A DNA stretch of 64,000 bases from Heterotrichella gracilis (lineage: Eukaryota > Sar > Xanthophyceae > Tribonematales > Xanthonemataceae). The notes below the pieces were generated by a model that saw only the letters and a list, made by a program, of their open reading frames with translations, did no database searches and was not told where the DNA came from. A program made the position numbers and the translations under genes. Of the stretch, positions 51,112 through 61,429 are shown one piece after another; positions within the stretch are counted from its first letter, which is position 1; the number at the start of each line of letters is the position of its first letter. The stretch covers positions 1-64,000 of the forward strand of contig JAULBX010031591.1 of the NCBI GenBank assembly GCA_032358255.1, in the 5' to 3' direction.

Positions 51112-51892
51112 GGTGGGCACGGGAATATGCTTCAGCCCAATGCCTGAGGTACGCTGGCGAGCAAGGTATGGGGAGGGCTCGCGTACGGGCAGAGAACTTC
51201 AGTGGCGCTTGATATAAGGTGCAAGCCTCGGCGGTTCTCCCAAGCTTGAGTGCCCAGCGGTCGCAGGTCTTGGCGTGAAAATCGCCTAACTTGAGATTTT
51301 AGATCGGGGTCCCCGTTCACATTTCCCTGTTGTTGCTCGGAATGGGCAAGTACAAAATGCCTGAAGACAGCAGCGTCCTGAGCGTGTGCACACGTTTGGG
51401 GCTTGTATTTACCGCTTTGCTTTCCGCAACACTCCACCCACACCGATGTTTAGAAGGTGCAACAGTTGGTGGCCAACTCGCTGTTACTGCACTGCGAATT
51501 GCAGGAGACAGTGCCTGGGTGACGTTGCACGCCTCTCTTGCTATATATCCACGCGCCCAAAGTCTGAAGTAAACCATTGTACCAGGGTGTTACATAGTAT
51601 GCTTGAAGGAGATCTCCCAGCAGTTTCCAGCCATCTTCTGTATTGAAGCAAAGTGTTCATAGGCTTGCGTTGGTGTTACCGACAGCATGGCGCCAGCTTA
51701 AACCACCCTTTGGCTCCACCAGTTCACCCACAGGTTAACCTCGAGTATTCTGCCCCACAAACATACCTTTATTGGCAAAACCACAGGCAACTGACAGCAG
51801 CACACAAGACCTGACACGGGGATTCCGAGGAACACCCCTCGTGATCCCAGCACAGCACCACACCACCATATGGGCGCAGCAAGGTAGCCACT
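51112..51892. other. Divergent intergenic region, epimerase / CDK8
   Basis: About 780 bases between two start codons on opposite strands. No further gene or clear motif seen. Confidence 0.6.
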
Positions 51893-54800
51893 ATGGAGTA
51901 CTACCACAACCCAGGCGGGTATGTGCAGCAGCCGCAGATGGCGTACGGGCAGCAGCCACCAATGCCCCAAGCCATGGGGCCAAGGGTGCTCCCACAGGGG
52001 TACATGGGACACCCCCAGCTGGCCCCCTATGCCCCCATGCCCCAGCTGCAGCCCAGGCCTCCCGCACCACCCCCAACCATGTACGGCAACCCCCCCATGC
52101 AACACAAGCCGCAGCCGCCGATGGGCGTGCCCATGCCCCTGGCGCCGCCCCACCCGGCCCGGATGCCCAACGACATGCCAGGCCCCATGGCGCGGCCCAG
52201 CCAACAGGTGCACAGCCGGAGCCGCCCCGTGGCCCCGCAGCAAATGGGGATCCCAGGGGACCAACACCTGGGACCGCACTTTGCCCAGCAGCCGCTGCCC
52301 GCACAGCCCGGCCACGCCATGCCCAGCGCCATGCATGCCCCGCAGCAGCGCATGGCGCAGCAGCCCGCGGCGCACGGCATGGCGCTGCCGCCGGGGTCAT
52401 CCAGCACCGCCGCCATGCAGAACCTTGACCGGTTACAGCTTGGGCTGCAGCATGACCAGCAGCAGCTGATGCAGTTTGCGCCTGTGCCCCAAACCCGCCA
52501 ACCCTCGGGCGCCAAGCAACAGCAGGTCAGTGGGTGGTTGCGCACTCATCTGCATTTTTCTCTGCAAAGACTCTTTGTCTGCAAATAAGCTTTTCCCCTT
52601 GCCGGCCCTGGGTACCAGCAACACAGTGCCCCATGCAGTAAGGAGAATACACGCGCGCCTCGGGTGGGATGCATTAAGAATACCACACGTCATGCATAGC
52701 AACCTGCGTGCCCCATGGCACTTGCCAGCTAGCCTTGACATGGAGGGGGATCATCTTCAGGCACGCCTTTGGCGCCACCGCCGTTGCGAGTTTTCAACCA
52801 TTTACCCTAGTACAAACCCCAAAACCCTAAAAACGGCATTCCCTTTCCTTCCAGGTCAACGGCCAAATCCAATCCGCCAAGCTGGACCAGGGCTACGCTG
52901 TTTACCCTGAAACTAACCCCAAAACCCTGACACGGTGCCTCAAAACCTAAGAACACCACCCCTTCCTCTTCTTCTCAGGTCAACGTCCAGATCCAATCCG
53001 CTAAGCTGGACCAGGGCTACACTAATGCCCACATGCACCCGCACGACCAGATGTCCGGCCCGCAGCCGCTGGCCATGCAGCATGTGCAGCAACAGGGGAG
53101 CGCGCAGGGCGGGGGCCTGCAACCGAGCCAGCATGTGGTGCCCTCCTACTTGCACGAGTTCTATGAGGTGCTGGATAAGATTGGCGAGGGGACCTATGGC
53201 GTGGTGTACCTTGCGCGCAGCAAGGCGCAGTCATCGACGTTTTTGGCGGTGAAGACATTCAAGACCGGCAAGGTGGGTGGATAGGGGATGGGGGCAGGGG
53301 TGATGCGATGGGGGAGGTGGTGCGGGGACCGGCGGCCAGTGGCGGCGGTGGTGATGAGTTAGTGCGCCCACTTTGTTACGTACATGTGGTGGTGGTGTGG
53401 ACTGTGAATTGCAGCAAATCCTCAACCCACATAGCGGTCAAGATATTCAACGCCAGCGAATGTGGATGGCTGCATGTGGACGTGGCAAAGGATTCTCCCT
53501 CTTATGAAGGAGGGCTGTTTCTCCTTCTGCTGTAGCAGGGAGGATGTGTATCTCATACCGCCATTGGAGAAATTCACGGCTCAAACATAACCCTCAAACC
53601 CTAAATTCCTACCCGCAGGAGGGCGACGGCGTGTCGCTGACCGCCATTCGTGAGATCATGCTGCTCAAGGGGCTGCGCCACGCAAACATAGTGCACCTGG
53701 ACAGCGTGCACATAAACAGGCAGGCAAGTGGCTGGTGCAGTGGCATGCCCAGGAGGTATATCCAGGTGCACCTGCACCCCCGAGGTGGTAATGTGTAAAC
53801 CAGAACTCCTGGCTTACACACTAACTCCCTTGGCATCTGCGTGCTGACAGCATCCCTGGTTGACTCTCATGCAAACATAGTGCACCTGGACAGCGTGCAC
53901 ATAAAACAGGCAGGCAAGTGGCATTTTTTAAGTGGCGTAGTAGGTGCATCAGCGTCACCGGGGGTGCATTGCCTGCTGCACCATCATGTCAAGGTTGCAT
54001 CGCCAGGTGCATCGGAGCATGTTGTTTCTACGCCACGCCAACATCGCGTATACCTGGACAGCATGCACTTTGACAGGCTGGCATGCGCAATTTTGGAGGA
54101 GCATCCCCAGGTGCATCAGCCATCATCCCACCATATTATCTTGATGCACCAGCGACCATATCCAAGCACGCACCACCCCTCACCCCCACACCCCCAACCC
54201 CATTCAGGACCCCTGCATGTCCCTTGCCTTTGACTTCGCTGAGCACGACCTGTATGAGATGATCCGCTACCACCGGGAGCACCTCAAGTTCTCCCCGATC
54301 GACGAGTACACCGTGAAGTCGGTCATGTGGCAGCTGCTGCGGGGGCTCTCCTACCTGCACCGCAACTGGATCCTGCACCGGGACCTCAAGCCATCGAATG
54401 TGCTTGTTATGGGGGAGGGGAGCGAGCATGGGCAGGTTAAGATCGCGGATTTCGGGCTGGCGCGGGTGTACAAGTCGCCCCTGCGGCCGCTGTCGGACAA
54501 CGGCGTGGTGGTGACCATTTGGTACCGGGCGCCGGAGCTGCTGCTGGGTGAGTGGGGGTGGCGGTGGTGGGAGGTCCATTATGGTGGTGATGGTAGTGGT
54601 GGTGTGGGGGTCATGGTGTGCGTGCGGTGGTTCTCATGGGGATGAACCATGTTTCATCGCTGCATAAACCAACACCAGGAGGTAGGGTGGTGCATGAAGG
54701 TATGGAGGTAGCCTGCGCAGCTATTGGGTTGAGGCGCCTACCCCGGCCAATTGCTGCAATGTGGGGGTGGCGGGCGGGTGTGAGCACCTGTTTTGGGATG

Positions 54801-56439
54801 TTCCTCGCATCCCCTCCACACATTCGCAAAGGAAGGCAAAAGATAACAGGTTGCCACCTCGTAAATTTGGCAAATTTGGGATAATTTGTCACTGTATGGG
54901 CTGCCGATCTGCCCATGGGCCCCCCATGCGCTCCCCCACCGTGCGTCCTCCCCCTGCCCCTCATGTCCCACCCCACTCCCCCTTCTGCCACAGGCGCCAA
55001 GCATTACACCCCCGCGGTTGACCTGTGGGCTGCTGGGTGCATCTTTGCGGAGCTGATGACCCTGCGGCCGCTGTTCCAAGGGGATGAAAGGAAGCAGCCG
55101 GGGAACGCGTTCCAGAGCGACCAGATTGACAAGATCTTCACGGTGCGTGGGCTGTAATTTCAGGGTTTTGGGTTTTGGATAAAGGGTTTATGGGACGAGA
55201 AGGAGGTGGGGAATGCGTTCCAGAGCGGCCAGGTGGACATGATCTTCATGGTGCGTGCTAGGTTCTCTAGGGTTTAGGGTTATAGGCCGAGGGAAGCAGC
55301 CCGGGACAAGACCTACGCGGTTGTGCTGGGTTGGAGGGTTGAGGGTTTAACGGATAAAGCAGCACATGGACACATTCCAGAGCAAATCGCCCCCTTCCTC
55401 AAAAACACCATCCCCACCCTCATAAACACCATCCCTACCCTCAAAAATACCATCTCCACCCTCAAAACGACCCATCCCCATCTCCAGGTCCTGGGCCAGC
55501 CCAGCGCGCACGCGTGGCCCGACCTCGAGTCCCTCCCCCACTGGCGAGACAACAGCGAGGGGTGCCGGGTGCGGAGAGCGGGCACTGCTGCCAACCGCTT
55601 GCCTGAATGCCTGCTGGAGCACTGCCGGGTGAAGGGGGTTGCCAGGGGGTGCGAGGCGCTCAAGCTGCTGGGGGAGTTGCTGGAGTATGACCCTGCCCGG
55701 CGGCTGACCGCGGACCAAGCGCTGGAGCACCCCTACTTTAAACAGGTGGGGATAGGGGATTTTTACCCTAATTGTACCCTATACTTGGACTTGAACCCTT
55801 GCCGGTTGACACCCTAGATGCATCCCATTGAGCCTTGTTTCCACAGCTGTTTGTCCAGACCCTAAACCCTAAACTGGGATTCTAAACCCTTTCTGGCTAA
55901 TGCATGATGCGGATTGAGAGCATGGTTGATTGAGCGCTGGACAACCCCTAGTTCAAGCAGCTTGTGTTGCTCAATTTTGTAGCTTGGATGCTGCAGCCCA
56001 TGTCATAGGTGGGGTGCCCAATGCTCGGCATCGCTCAATACCCGCTGCCACTGGTTGGTGGGCAATGTTAAAGTCGCTCATGTGACTATTTAGGGTTTAC
56101 ATCCCAAACCCCCAAACGTCGAACGACCACAAAGCCGCACATGCCACTGACCACCCCCACCACTTTCCACAGGAGCCCGTTGCGTCCATGAACGCGTTTG
56201 TGGTGAACGGGCGCGTGGTGGCCCAGTACCCCAAGCGCACCAAGCACACAGTGGATGGCGGCAGTGGCAAGGCCCCCCAGCCTGGCAGCAAGGGGGGCAC
56301 CGGTGGGCCGCAAGGGGGGACGCAGCGAGAGAACGGGAAAGGGGAAGGGGGGGCCAAGGCGGGGCGGCTGCCCACGCGGCCCACGGCGCCTGTGGGGAAT
56401 AAAAAGCGCAAGGCCGAGCTGGGGCCTGGCTTCCGATAG
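51893..56439 (+). CDS. CDK8: CDK8/CDKE-type Mediator kinase
   Basis: Exons: 51893-52525, 52979-53272, 53619-53723, 54208-54547, 54994-55142, 55488-55745, 56173-56439; 681 residues, phases agree. The kinase domain begins near residue 265: [22 protein letters not shown], the cyclin-contact helix [14 protein letters not shown] (plants have SPTAIRE), [49 protein letters not shown], and the CDKE-type insert (PLFQGDE ... [17 protein letters not shown]). CDK8 with cyclin C forms the Mediator kinase module that regulates RNA polymerase II transcription. Unusual: an N-terminal extension of about 260 residues rich in Pro, Gln, Met and His ([14 protein letters not shown]...). The Gly/Lys-rich tail ends in [12 protein letters not shown], a likely nuclear signal. 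The third intron appears to start with GC, not GT. Confidence 0.95.
52845..52945 (+). repeat. Copy of the CDK8 exon-2 acceptor edge
   Basis: 52853-52905 repeats 52977-53025 ([34 protein letters not shown]) with an intact acceptor, followed by a CCCCAAAACCCTGACAC linker matching the one before the real exon. Confidence 0.9.
53868..54090 (+). repeat. Two copies of the CDK8 exon-3 donor edge with the GC donor
   Basis: 53872-53920 repeats CAAACATAGTGCACCTGGAC, AGCGTGCACATAAA and AGGCAGGCAAGTGGC, so the GCAAGT donor is copied too. 54030-54085 is a more decayed copy (CGCCACGCCAACATCGCGTA). Confidence 0.9.
55190..55262 (+). repeat. Copy of the CDK8 exon-5 donor edge
   Basis: GGGAATGCGTTCCAGAGCG-CCAG.T.GACA.GATCTTCA.GGTGCGT repeats 55100-55150, in the intron just past it. 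Confidence 0.85.
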
Positions 56440-56489
56440 CATGCACGCTAGGGTTTGAAGGGTTTTACAGAGTAGGGTACTAGGGTTTT

Positions 56490-56552
56490 TCTTGCCTGCG
56501 GGGAATAAGAAGCGCAAGGCGGAGCTGGGGCCTGGGTTCCGATAGCGTGCAT
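56490..56552 (+). repeat. Copy of the CDK8 terminal exon with its stop codon
   Basis: Repeats 56390-56450 (GGGGAATAA.AAGCGCAAGG, CCGATAGC.TGCA.G) with few changes; [12 protein letters not shown] and TAG are both preserved. Confidence 0.92.
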
Positions 56553-57711
56553 GTATACTGGGCTTTTGTTTTCCTCGACAGCTATACTTGACTCAGGACA
56601 ACAATACAATGTGGCGTGAAGTGGCACGGCCCCAGTTAACTGCCACAACACATCTGCCAGGCGTTTTCTAAACAATATACAGTCTTGCAACAATAACCCT
56701 CTCTCCATGTTGTGCATCCCCTTTCTTTCTTTCCTGTATTAAGGTAGTATGGGAGTTTTGGGCTGACCCAATTGTGTGCTGTGCTAGCTGGGAAGAGGGG
56801 GCCTGTAAGTTACGTTAAACAATGGAGGCCACAGTTTTCGCCAGCCGTTACGCTCAACCATACACCGGGTGCAACAATTCAATGGATTAAACAGGGCCTG
56901 AAAATATTGCCCAGTGCATACTCTATGTATTGCTGTTGCTGTAGACAAAGTTCCCTGAGGCTATTAGGTAATACCACCTGTTTTTCTGCAGCGCTGATTT
57001 TATTTGGGGGGTGGCTGGAGGTAGTTTCCTTAGGGTAGCTGCTACCCTGCTGCAGGGTTATTTGATTAACTGGCATAATGCAGCAGGGTCGTGGCGATGA
57101 TTGGCGCACTTCAAATTACACAGGCATAGTGCAGCAGGGTCGTTTGTTTAAATTAGAATCTGTCGTCATTGACAATAATAAACCGGTGATCCAGCCCGTG
57201 GGCTATCACTGTGTGACACGTCGTTGCCATCTTGTGGCGGCCCCAATGAGTGTTTCCTTCTTTGAAAGAAATGTTACTTCTCGAGCTCCAGGTCACTCAG
57301 CAAGTTGCATGTCCCATAAGGGGACTCCCCTCCGAGGCTTGCAGTTCTGACCCTCCGCGACTAGCAAAAAGTTCCCTCATTGCACACAGTTGCACAGTAT
57401 TAATAGCAAGCTCGCCACAGTGGCCGCCGTGAGGCCCGCTTTGTCCACCCTATACAGGAGGACCTCCTCCACCTCATCCCCAGGGGCATCTCAATGCCAC
57501 AGCCTGCCCATGCATTTCCCCAAAGAGAGTTTCAACGCGTCAATCATTGAGAGCCCCTGTGGTTTCCCTTCACAAAGTTGCTTTTCAACCCTTCAACCCC
57601 TGTACGAGTAGCCCTCCTACTGCTGGAAGCAGGCGCGCCACCCCCCCGAAGAGCCTCGCCACGGAGCTTTTCCCAGGGAGAAAAACAACCACACTAAAAA
57701 GCCTGCGTCCT

Positions 57712-57870
57712 CATCTCACTGCACAAAGTTGTTGCCTGCAGTGGCCGCCTTGAGGCTGTCGTCATCCAGCCTGTACAGGTATATCTCCTGCTGCTTGAAG
57801 TAGCGCCGGTCCTCCTCGTCCACCAGCACCAGGTTGAGGTAGTGGCACTCCTTAGCAAGGCGCAACACCC
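57712..57870 (-). repeat. Copy of the VPS26 terminal exon with its stop codon
   Basis: 57715-57852 repeats 57940-58075 at very high identity: LNLVLVDEEDRRYFKQQEIY, LYRLDDDSLKAAT and NNFVQ plus the stop. A far older copy lies near 57405-57480. Confidence 0.93.
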
Positions 57871-57942
57871 TGAGATGCGCGGGTCCAGGAGCTTTTCCAC
57901 AGCGAGCAACCCCATCCTACAAAGTGCCTGCGCCCTCCCCCT

Positions 57943-60307
57943 TCACTGCACAAAGTTGTTGCCCGCGGTGGCCGCCTTGAGGCTGTCGTCATCCAGCCTG
58001 TACAAGTATATCTCCTGCTGCTTGAAGTAGCGCCGGTCCTCCTCGTCCACCAGCACCAGGTTGAGGTAGTAGCGCACGCTGAAGCGGTTGTGCACGTTGC
58101 GGTAGGTGGCGGTGAGGTCGTAGGGGGACAGGAACAGCCTGCGGGGGCAAGGGGAGGGGAGGGGGCATCAGGAGGGGTGTGTGGGAGGGGGGGCAGGTTC
58201 CACAAATGGGCAAAGGAGGGATTTACCCCAAACCCTAATCCCCAAACCAGGGGAGAAGAGAGGAAGGAGTTGCAGGCGAGGGGATGACAGGATGTAGAAG
58301 GAGCGACATTGGCCTCCAAAGGGGAGGAGGGGAGGGGAACACGGGTGGTGAGGCCTGCATGGTGCGTGTGGCAGCAGGTACTGTGGCGGATGGCGGCGTG
58401 AAAGCCACGAGGAGGCTATCATGCATGCGTATACTTGTGGGCGTGCAACTGAGACGGCGCTGTGCATCGGTCAATTCAGATGGCCTTTGCTCACAAGTAC
58501 CTAAGTGCGATCACGATAGGTCATGCGAGTGCAGTGCATTACCCTCCCACACTGGTCATGCCACTGTCATGCGTCTATCTTGCACTACCCCCCCACAGTG
58601 GTCATGCCACTGCCATGCCATCCCACCTTTTCAGCGCAAGGCGTGTTGCAGTTATAATTTGGGCAGCCTGTTGCATGGGTGCACCATCCAAACACCCCGA
58701 CAAAATCAATCGCTGCCCGCACGCACCTGATGGGCACATTCTCCCCCCGCACCGGCGCCCCATCCATGATCTCGTACTTGGCCAGCGTCTCGCTCTCGTT
58801 CTTGGCGTGCGCGCCCGACCCCACCGTCTCCCTGCGCCGGATCTCAATCTCCATGTGCTTGAGCTTGATGCGCACCAGCAAAAAGTAGATCTTGCCCACC
58901 ACGGTGTCCTTGAGGTGGTACTTGCCCTTGTCGTACTCAAACTCGATGTGCAGGCAGTCCTCGATGCCCACCTCCATCTGCGCCAGGTTTGGGGTTTTAG
59001 GGTTTAGGGTTTTGGGGTTAGGGTTGGATATCGGGGGAACCCTAAACCCTGAACGCAGGGTTTGAACTCGATGTGCAAGCAGTCCTTGATGCCGCCCTCC
59101 ATCTGCGCCGGGGTGTAGGGTTGGATTCAGGGGAATATTACTCCTGGTTGCACCCTACACCCTTATACCTGCACCCTACACAGTTTACTCCTGGTAGCAC
59201 CCAACAACCTACACCTTAACAATTTACTCCGGGTTGCACCCTACACCCTATACCCTAAACAATTCAGCGTTTAGGGTGCAGGCGCTGAGTTGCAGCTCAG
59301 GTGGGGCCAAGCGGTACCTTGATGGGTGCGGTGGCCTCGGGCATCTGCTCATAGTTCCTCACCCAGAAGGGGAAGTCCTTGACGATGTTGGTCCCCATGC
59401 CTGGTCTCGTGATGGACACTCGCAACAGGTACCTGTTGGCATGCCAACCGCCCTTGGTTACTAAGGACCTTGCCACTTCACGTATTCAGATTCAGTACGA
59501 GGTCTGCCGAGAGATCCCTGCTGGGTGGCGCAAGCTGTGCAAGGGTGACTGCTAAGTCTGGCTGGGATGCATGTAACACACTACCTATGGTGGAGTCAAG
59601 GCAATTACCCCATGCGCCGCATGTATGTGGATGTCAGCATGGTGTGGCGGGCAATTTGAGAGAAAGCGTACCTTAACCGGACTTGGGCTCCCTTGTACGA
59701 GTCATACTGCATCTCCACGTTGTTGAACTCGTAGGGGTATGTGTGCTGCGTGGTGATCTCACCCACTGGTGCAAGGTCCCGCACTGCACACACGCAAGGC
59801 ACATTCTCAGTGTACAGCCCTACAATGCCTTGTCATGTTGCCAATTGCCAACCAGCCTGTCATGCTGCCAGCGGTTCAAGATAGCCAAGTTGACACAGCT
59901 GAAACCCACTTAGAGCTGTGCTGCCCCCGTACCTAACGATACGAACTCGTGTGGATGGCCCCTGTCAGATGCCAGCTCGATTTCGCCCAGGAGCTGCACC
60001 TTGATGCCTTGGTGGTCAAGCTTCTTGCCGGGGATGGGTGTGATTTTGACCTGCGCAACGGTTTGCAGCCCCCGTCAACACCCAGCTCACGCCTTGCCAT
60101 GCATGCATGGTTGTGCAGTCCATGCGTAGCGAGCCCTACCTCTCCTATCACGTTGTCCTTGTTGGTAAACAAGGGCAGCGTTTCTGGGTCCCCGTTTTTG
60201 CCTTTGACGACGACGGTTTTGACTGGCTGCCCCTCCTCTCCTTTGAACTCCAGCTGCACTGTGCATACTGTCCCCAATCCCAGGCCCCCGAGCAGGTTTT
60301 TCTGCAT
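57943..60307 (-). CDS. VPS26: VPS26, retromer core arrestin-fold subunit
   Basis: Exons: 60140-60307, 59933-60050, 59672-59783, 59318-59432, 58727-58977, 57943-58138; 319 residues with agreeing phases, close to the family length of about 300-330. Recognised blocks: KNLLGGLGLGTVCTVQLEF, IPGKKLDHQGIKVQLLGEIE, VGEITTQHTYPYEFNNVEMQ, then the highly conserved VGIEDCLHIEFEYDKGKYHL, KIYFLLVRIKLKHMEIEIRR, YEIMDGAPVRGENVPIR, LSPYDLTATYRNVHNRFSVR and YYLNLVLVDEEDRRYFKQQE. VPS26 binds VPS35 on endosomes and helps recycle cargo receptors. Met at 60307 follows a possible acceptor (gcatgcag), so a further 5' exon cannot be excluded. An intron contains a LINE fragment on the opposite strand. Confidence 0.95.
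59038..59105 (-). repeat. Copy of the VPS26 exon-5 start
   Basis: GAACTCGATGTGCA.GCAGTCCT.GATGCC...CTCCATCTGCGCC repeats 58940-58985 with its acceptor; TTTAGGG/CCCTAAA runs lie between the two. Confidence 0.9.
59105..59272. repeat. Intronic minisatellite, about 50-60 base units, three copies
   Basis: Units share TTACTCC[GT]GGT[AT]GCACCC and TACACC; starts are near 59138, 59187 and 59227. It lies in the VPS26 intron between exons 4 and 5. Confidence 0.85.
59454..59570 (+). mobile_element. Second LINE-type RT C-terminal fragment (VPS26 intron, antisense to gene)
   Basis: An open frame at 59454-59555 reads LVTKDLATSRIQIQYE, then VCREIPAGWRKLCKGDC and a stop. It shares VTKDL and the WR-x-L spacing (17-18 residues apart) with the fragment at 43745-43925, and the bases around both stops are also similar (TGCAAGG.TGA.TGCT). 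Alone it would be weak; the match to the other fragment makes it convincing. Confidence 0.65.
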
Positions 60308-61429
60308 GCAATCAAGGCATGGGTTGACATGTGCGTTTCAAGGGAGGCAAACGACGATGCATACCAACCAGATTTGGCGCACCATCTTTGCCACAGGCTA
60401 TGGGGAGTCGCTACAAAGTCCTTGAGCCCATATTCGACCACTCGCCCCGAGATTAAGCTTTGCCTTCGTCGTGAAAAGGTGTAATGCATGTGTTGTCAAC
60501 GTGCAAGCAGCGATCCAACAACTCAGCACACAACTTCTGAGTGCTCTCAGGGTCACTGGGCAGTGCTCAAACGACAAACAAGAGTAACTGTGGCGCACTT
60601 ACAAATTTTTTGTGTGCAAGCATGAAATTCCTTGCAAGGCCCAGTGGAACACTCAATCCCCAATAGACAACGACCAGGGATGTTGGGATGCAAATTAAAA
60701 AGCATCCCCAAATGTAATGGTCCCATTTTTCAAACGGAAAGAAAATATTGCAACAGGTGAGTTCAAACTTCAACACATAAGCCGTTCTTGTATCACTGAT
60801 ACCAGTCTTTGCCACACGCGGTTGCTCTTTGTTGTGTGGTGCTGTTCCTTACGAAGACGTGCAAACCCAGTGTCGCTGGCGGGTGTGTGCAGAGTCAAAC
60901 TCATAAGCGGAGGTTTTGATGCAGTTTGAGCTACCGAGCTCTTTATAGAGCGACCGCGCCTGTTCTTGGTTGCTGTGCTTTGCACCAACTACACGAGGGA
61001 GGAGTTTAAACCGTACGCAAGGTGCGAAGCCGAACTGAATGGCGTAACGCCTGGCACATGCATGAGCGTGACTTTGAACTAGCGAGGGTGTTATAGAGGG
61101 CACGTCGCACGCGCACCGGTTTAGAGACAGCTGTTGTGGGGTAATGTCCTTCTTAACCCATGCGTCGTCTTTCTGCTATGCCTTAGAGTTGTCGGCGCTC
61201 GCTATTCCAACTACTGGGGTGTTGCTCGGCCTAACTGCCGTCAATGGTAACGGCTCTGATTCAAGCCGCTGGCCCCTTGTTGGGCTTGTCCTTGTTTGCT
61301 CGGCTATGTAAATAACTTATCAAAACGCATGCTTCTTCTATGTGAGTATATCTCCGCCGGTGATAAGTGTTTTGTGAGTCCTACATGTTGGGGGCACTTT
61401 TGAACTCTACCGGGTGTGTGCAGGCAACC
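60308..61429. other. Divergent intergenic region, VPS26 / CCCH protein
   Basis: 1.1 kb between two starts on opposite strands. A GTGTGTGCAG just before the CCCH start codon could be the acceptor of a 5' UTR intron. A short plus-strand frame at 60717 (MVPFFKRKENIATG then GTGAG) looks exon-like but connects to nothing that I can find. Confidence 0.5.

Larger units (their letters stand above)
56440..57942. other. Spacer between convergent CDK8 and VPS26 genes
   Basis: Holds a copy of the CDK8 terminal exon (56490-56550) at one side and copies of the VPS26 terminal exon (57712-57870 and an older one near 57400-57480) at the other. The middle part has no recognisable gene. Confidence 0.6.

Noticed and set aside
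60717-60760. Short plus-strand frame with a Met and a GTGAG donor in the VPS26/CCCH spacer, as a first exon
   Set aside because: No downstream exon joins it in a sensible reading; the CCCH protein starts well at 61430.
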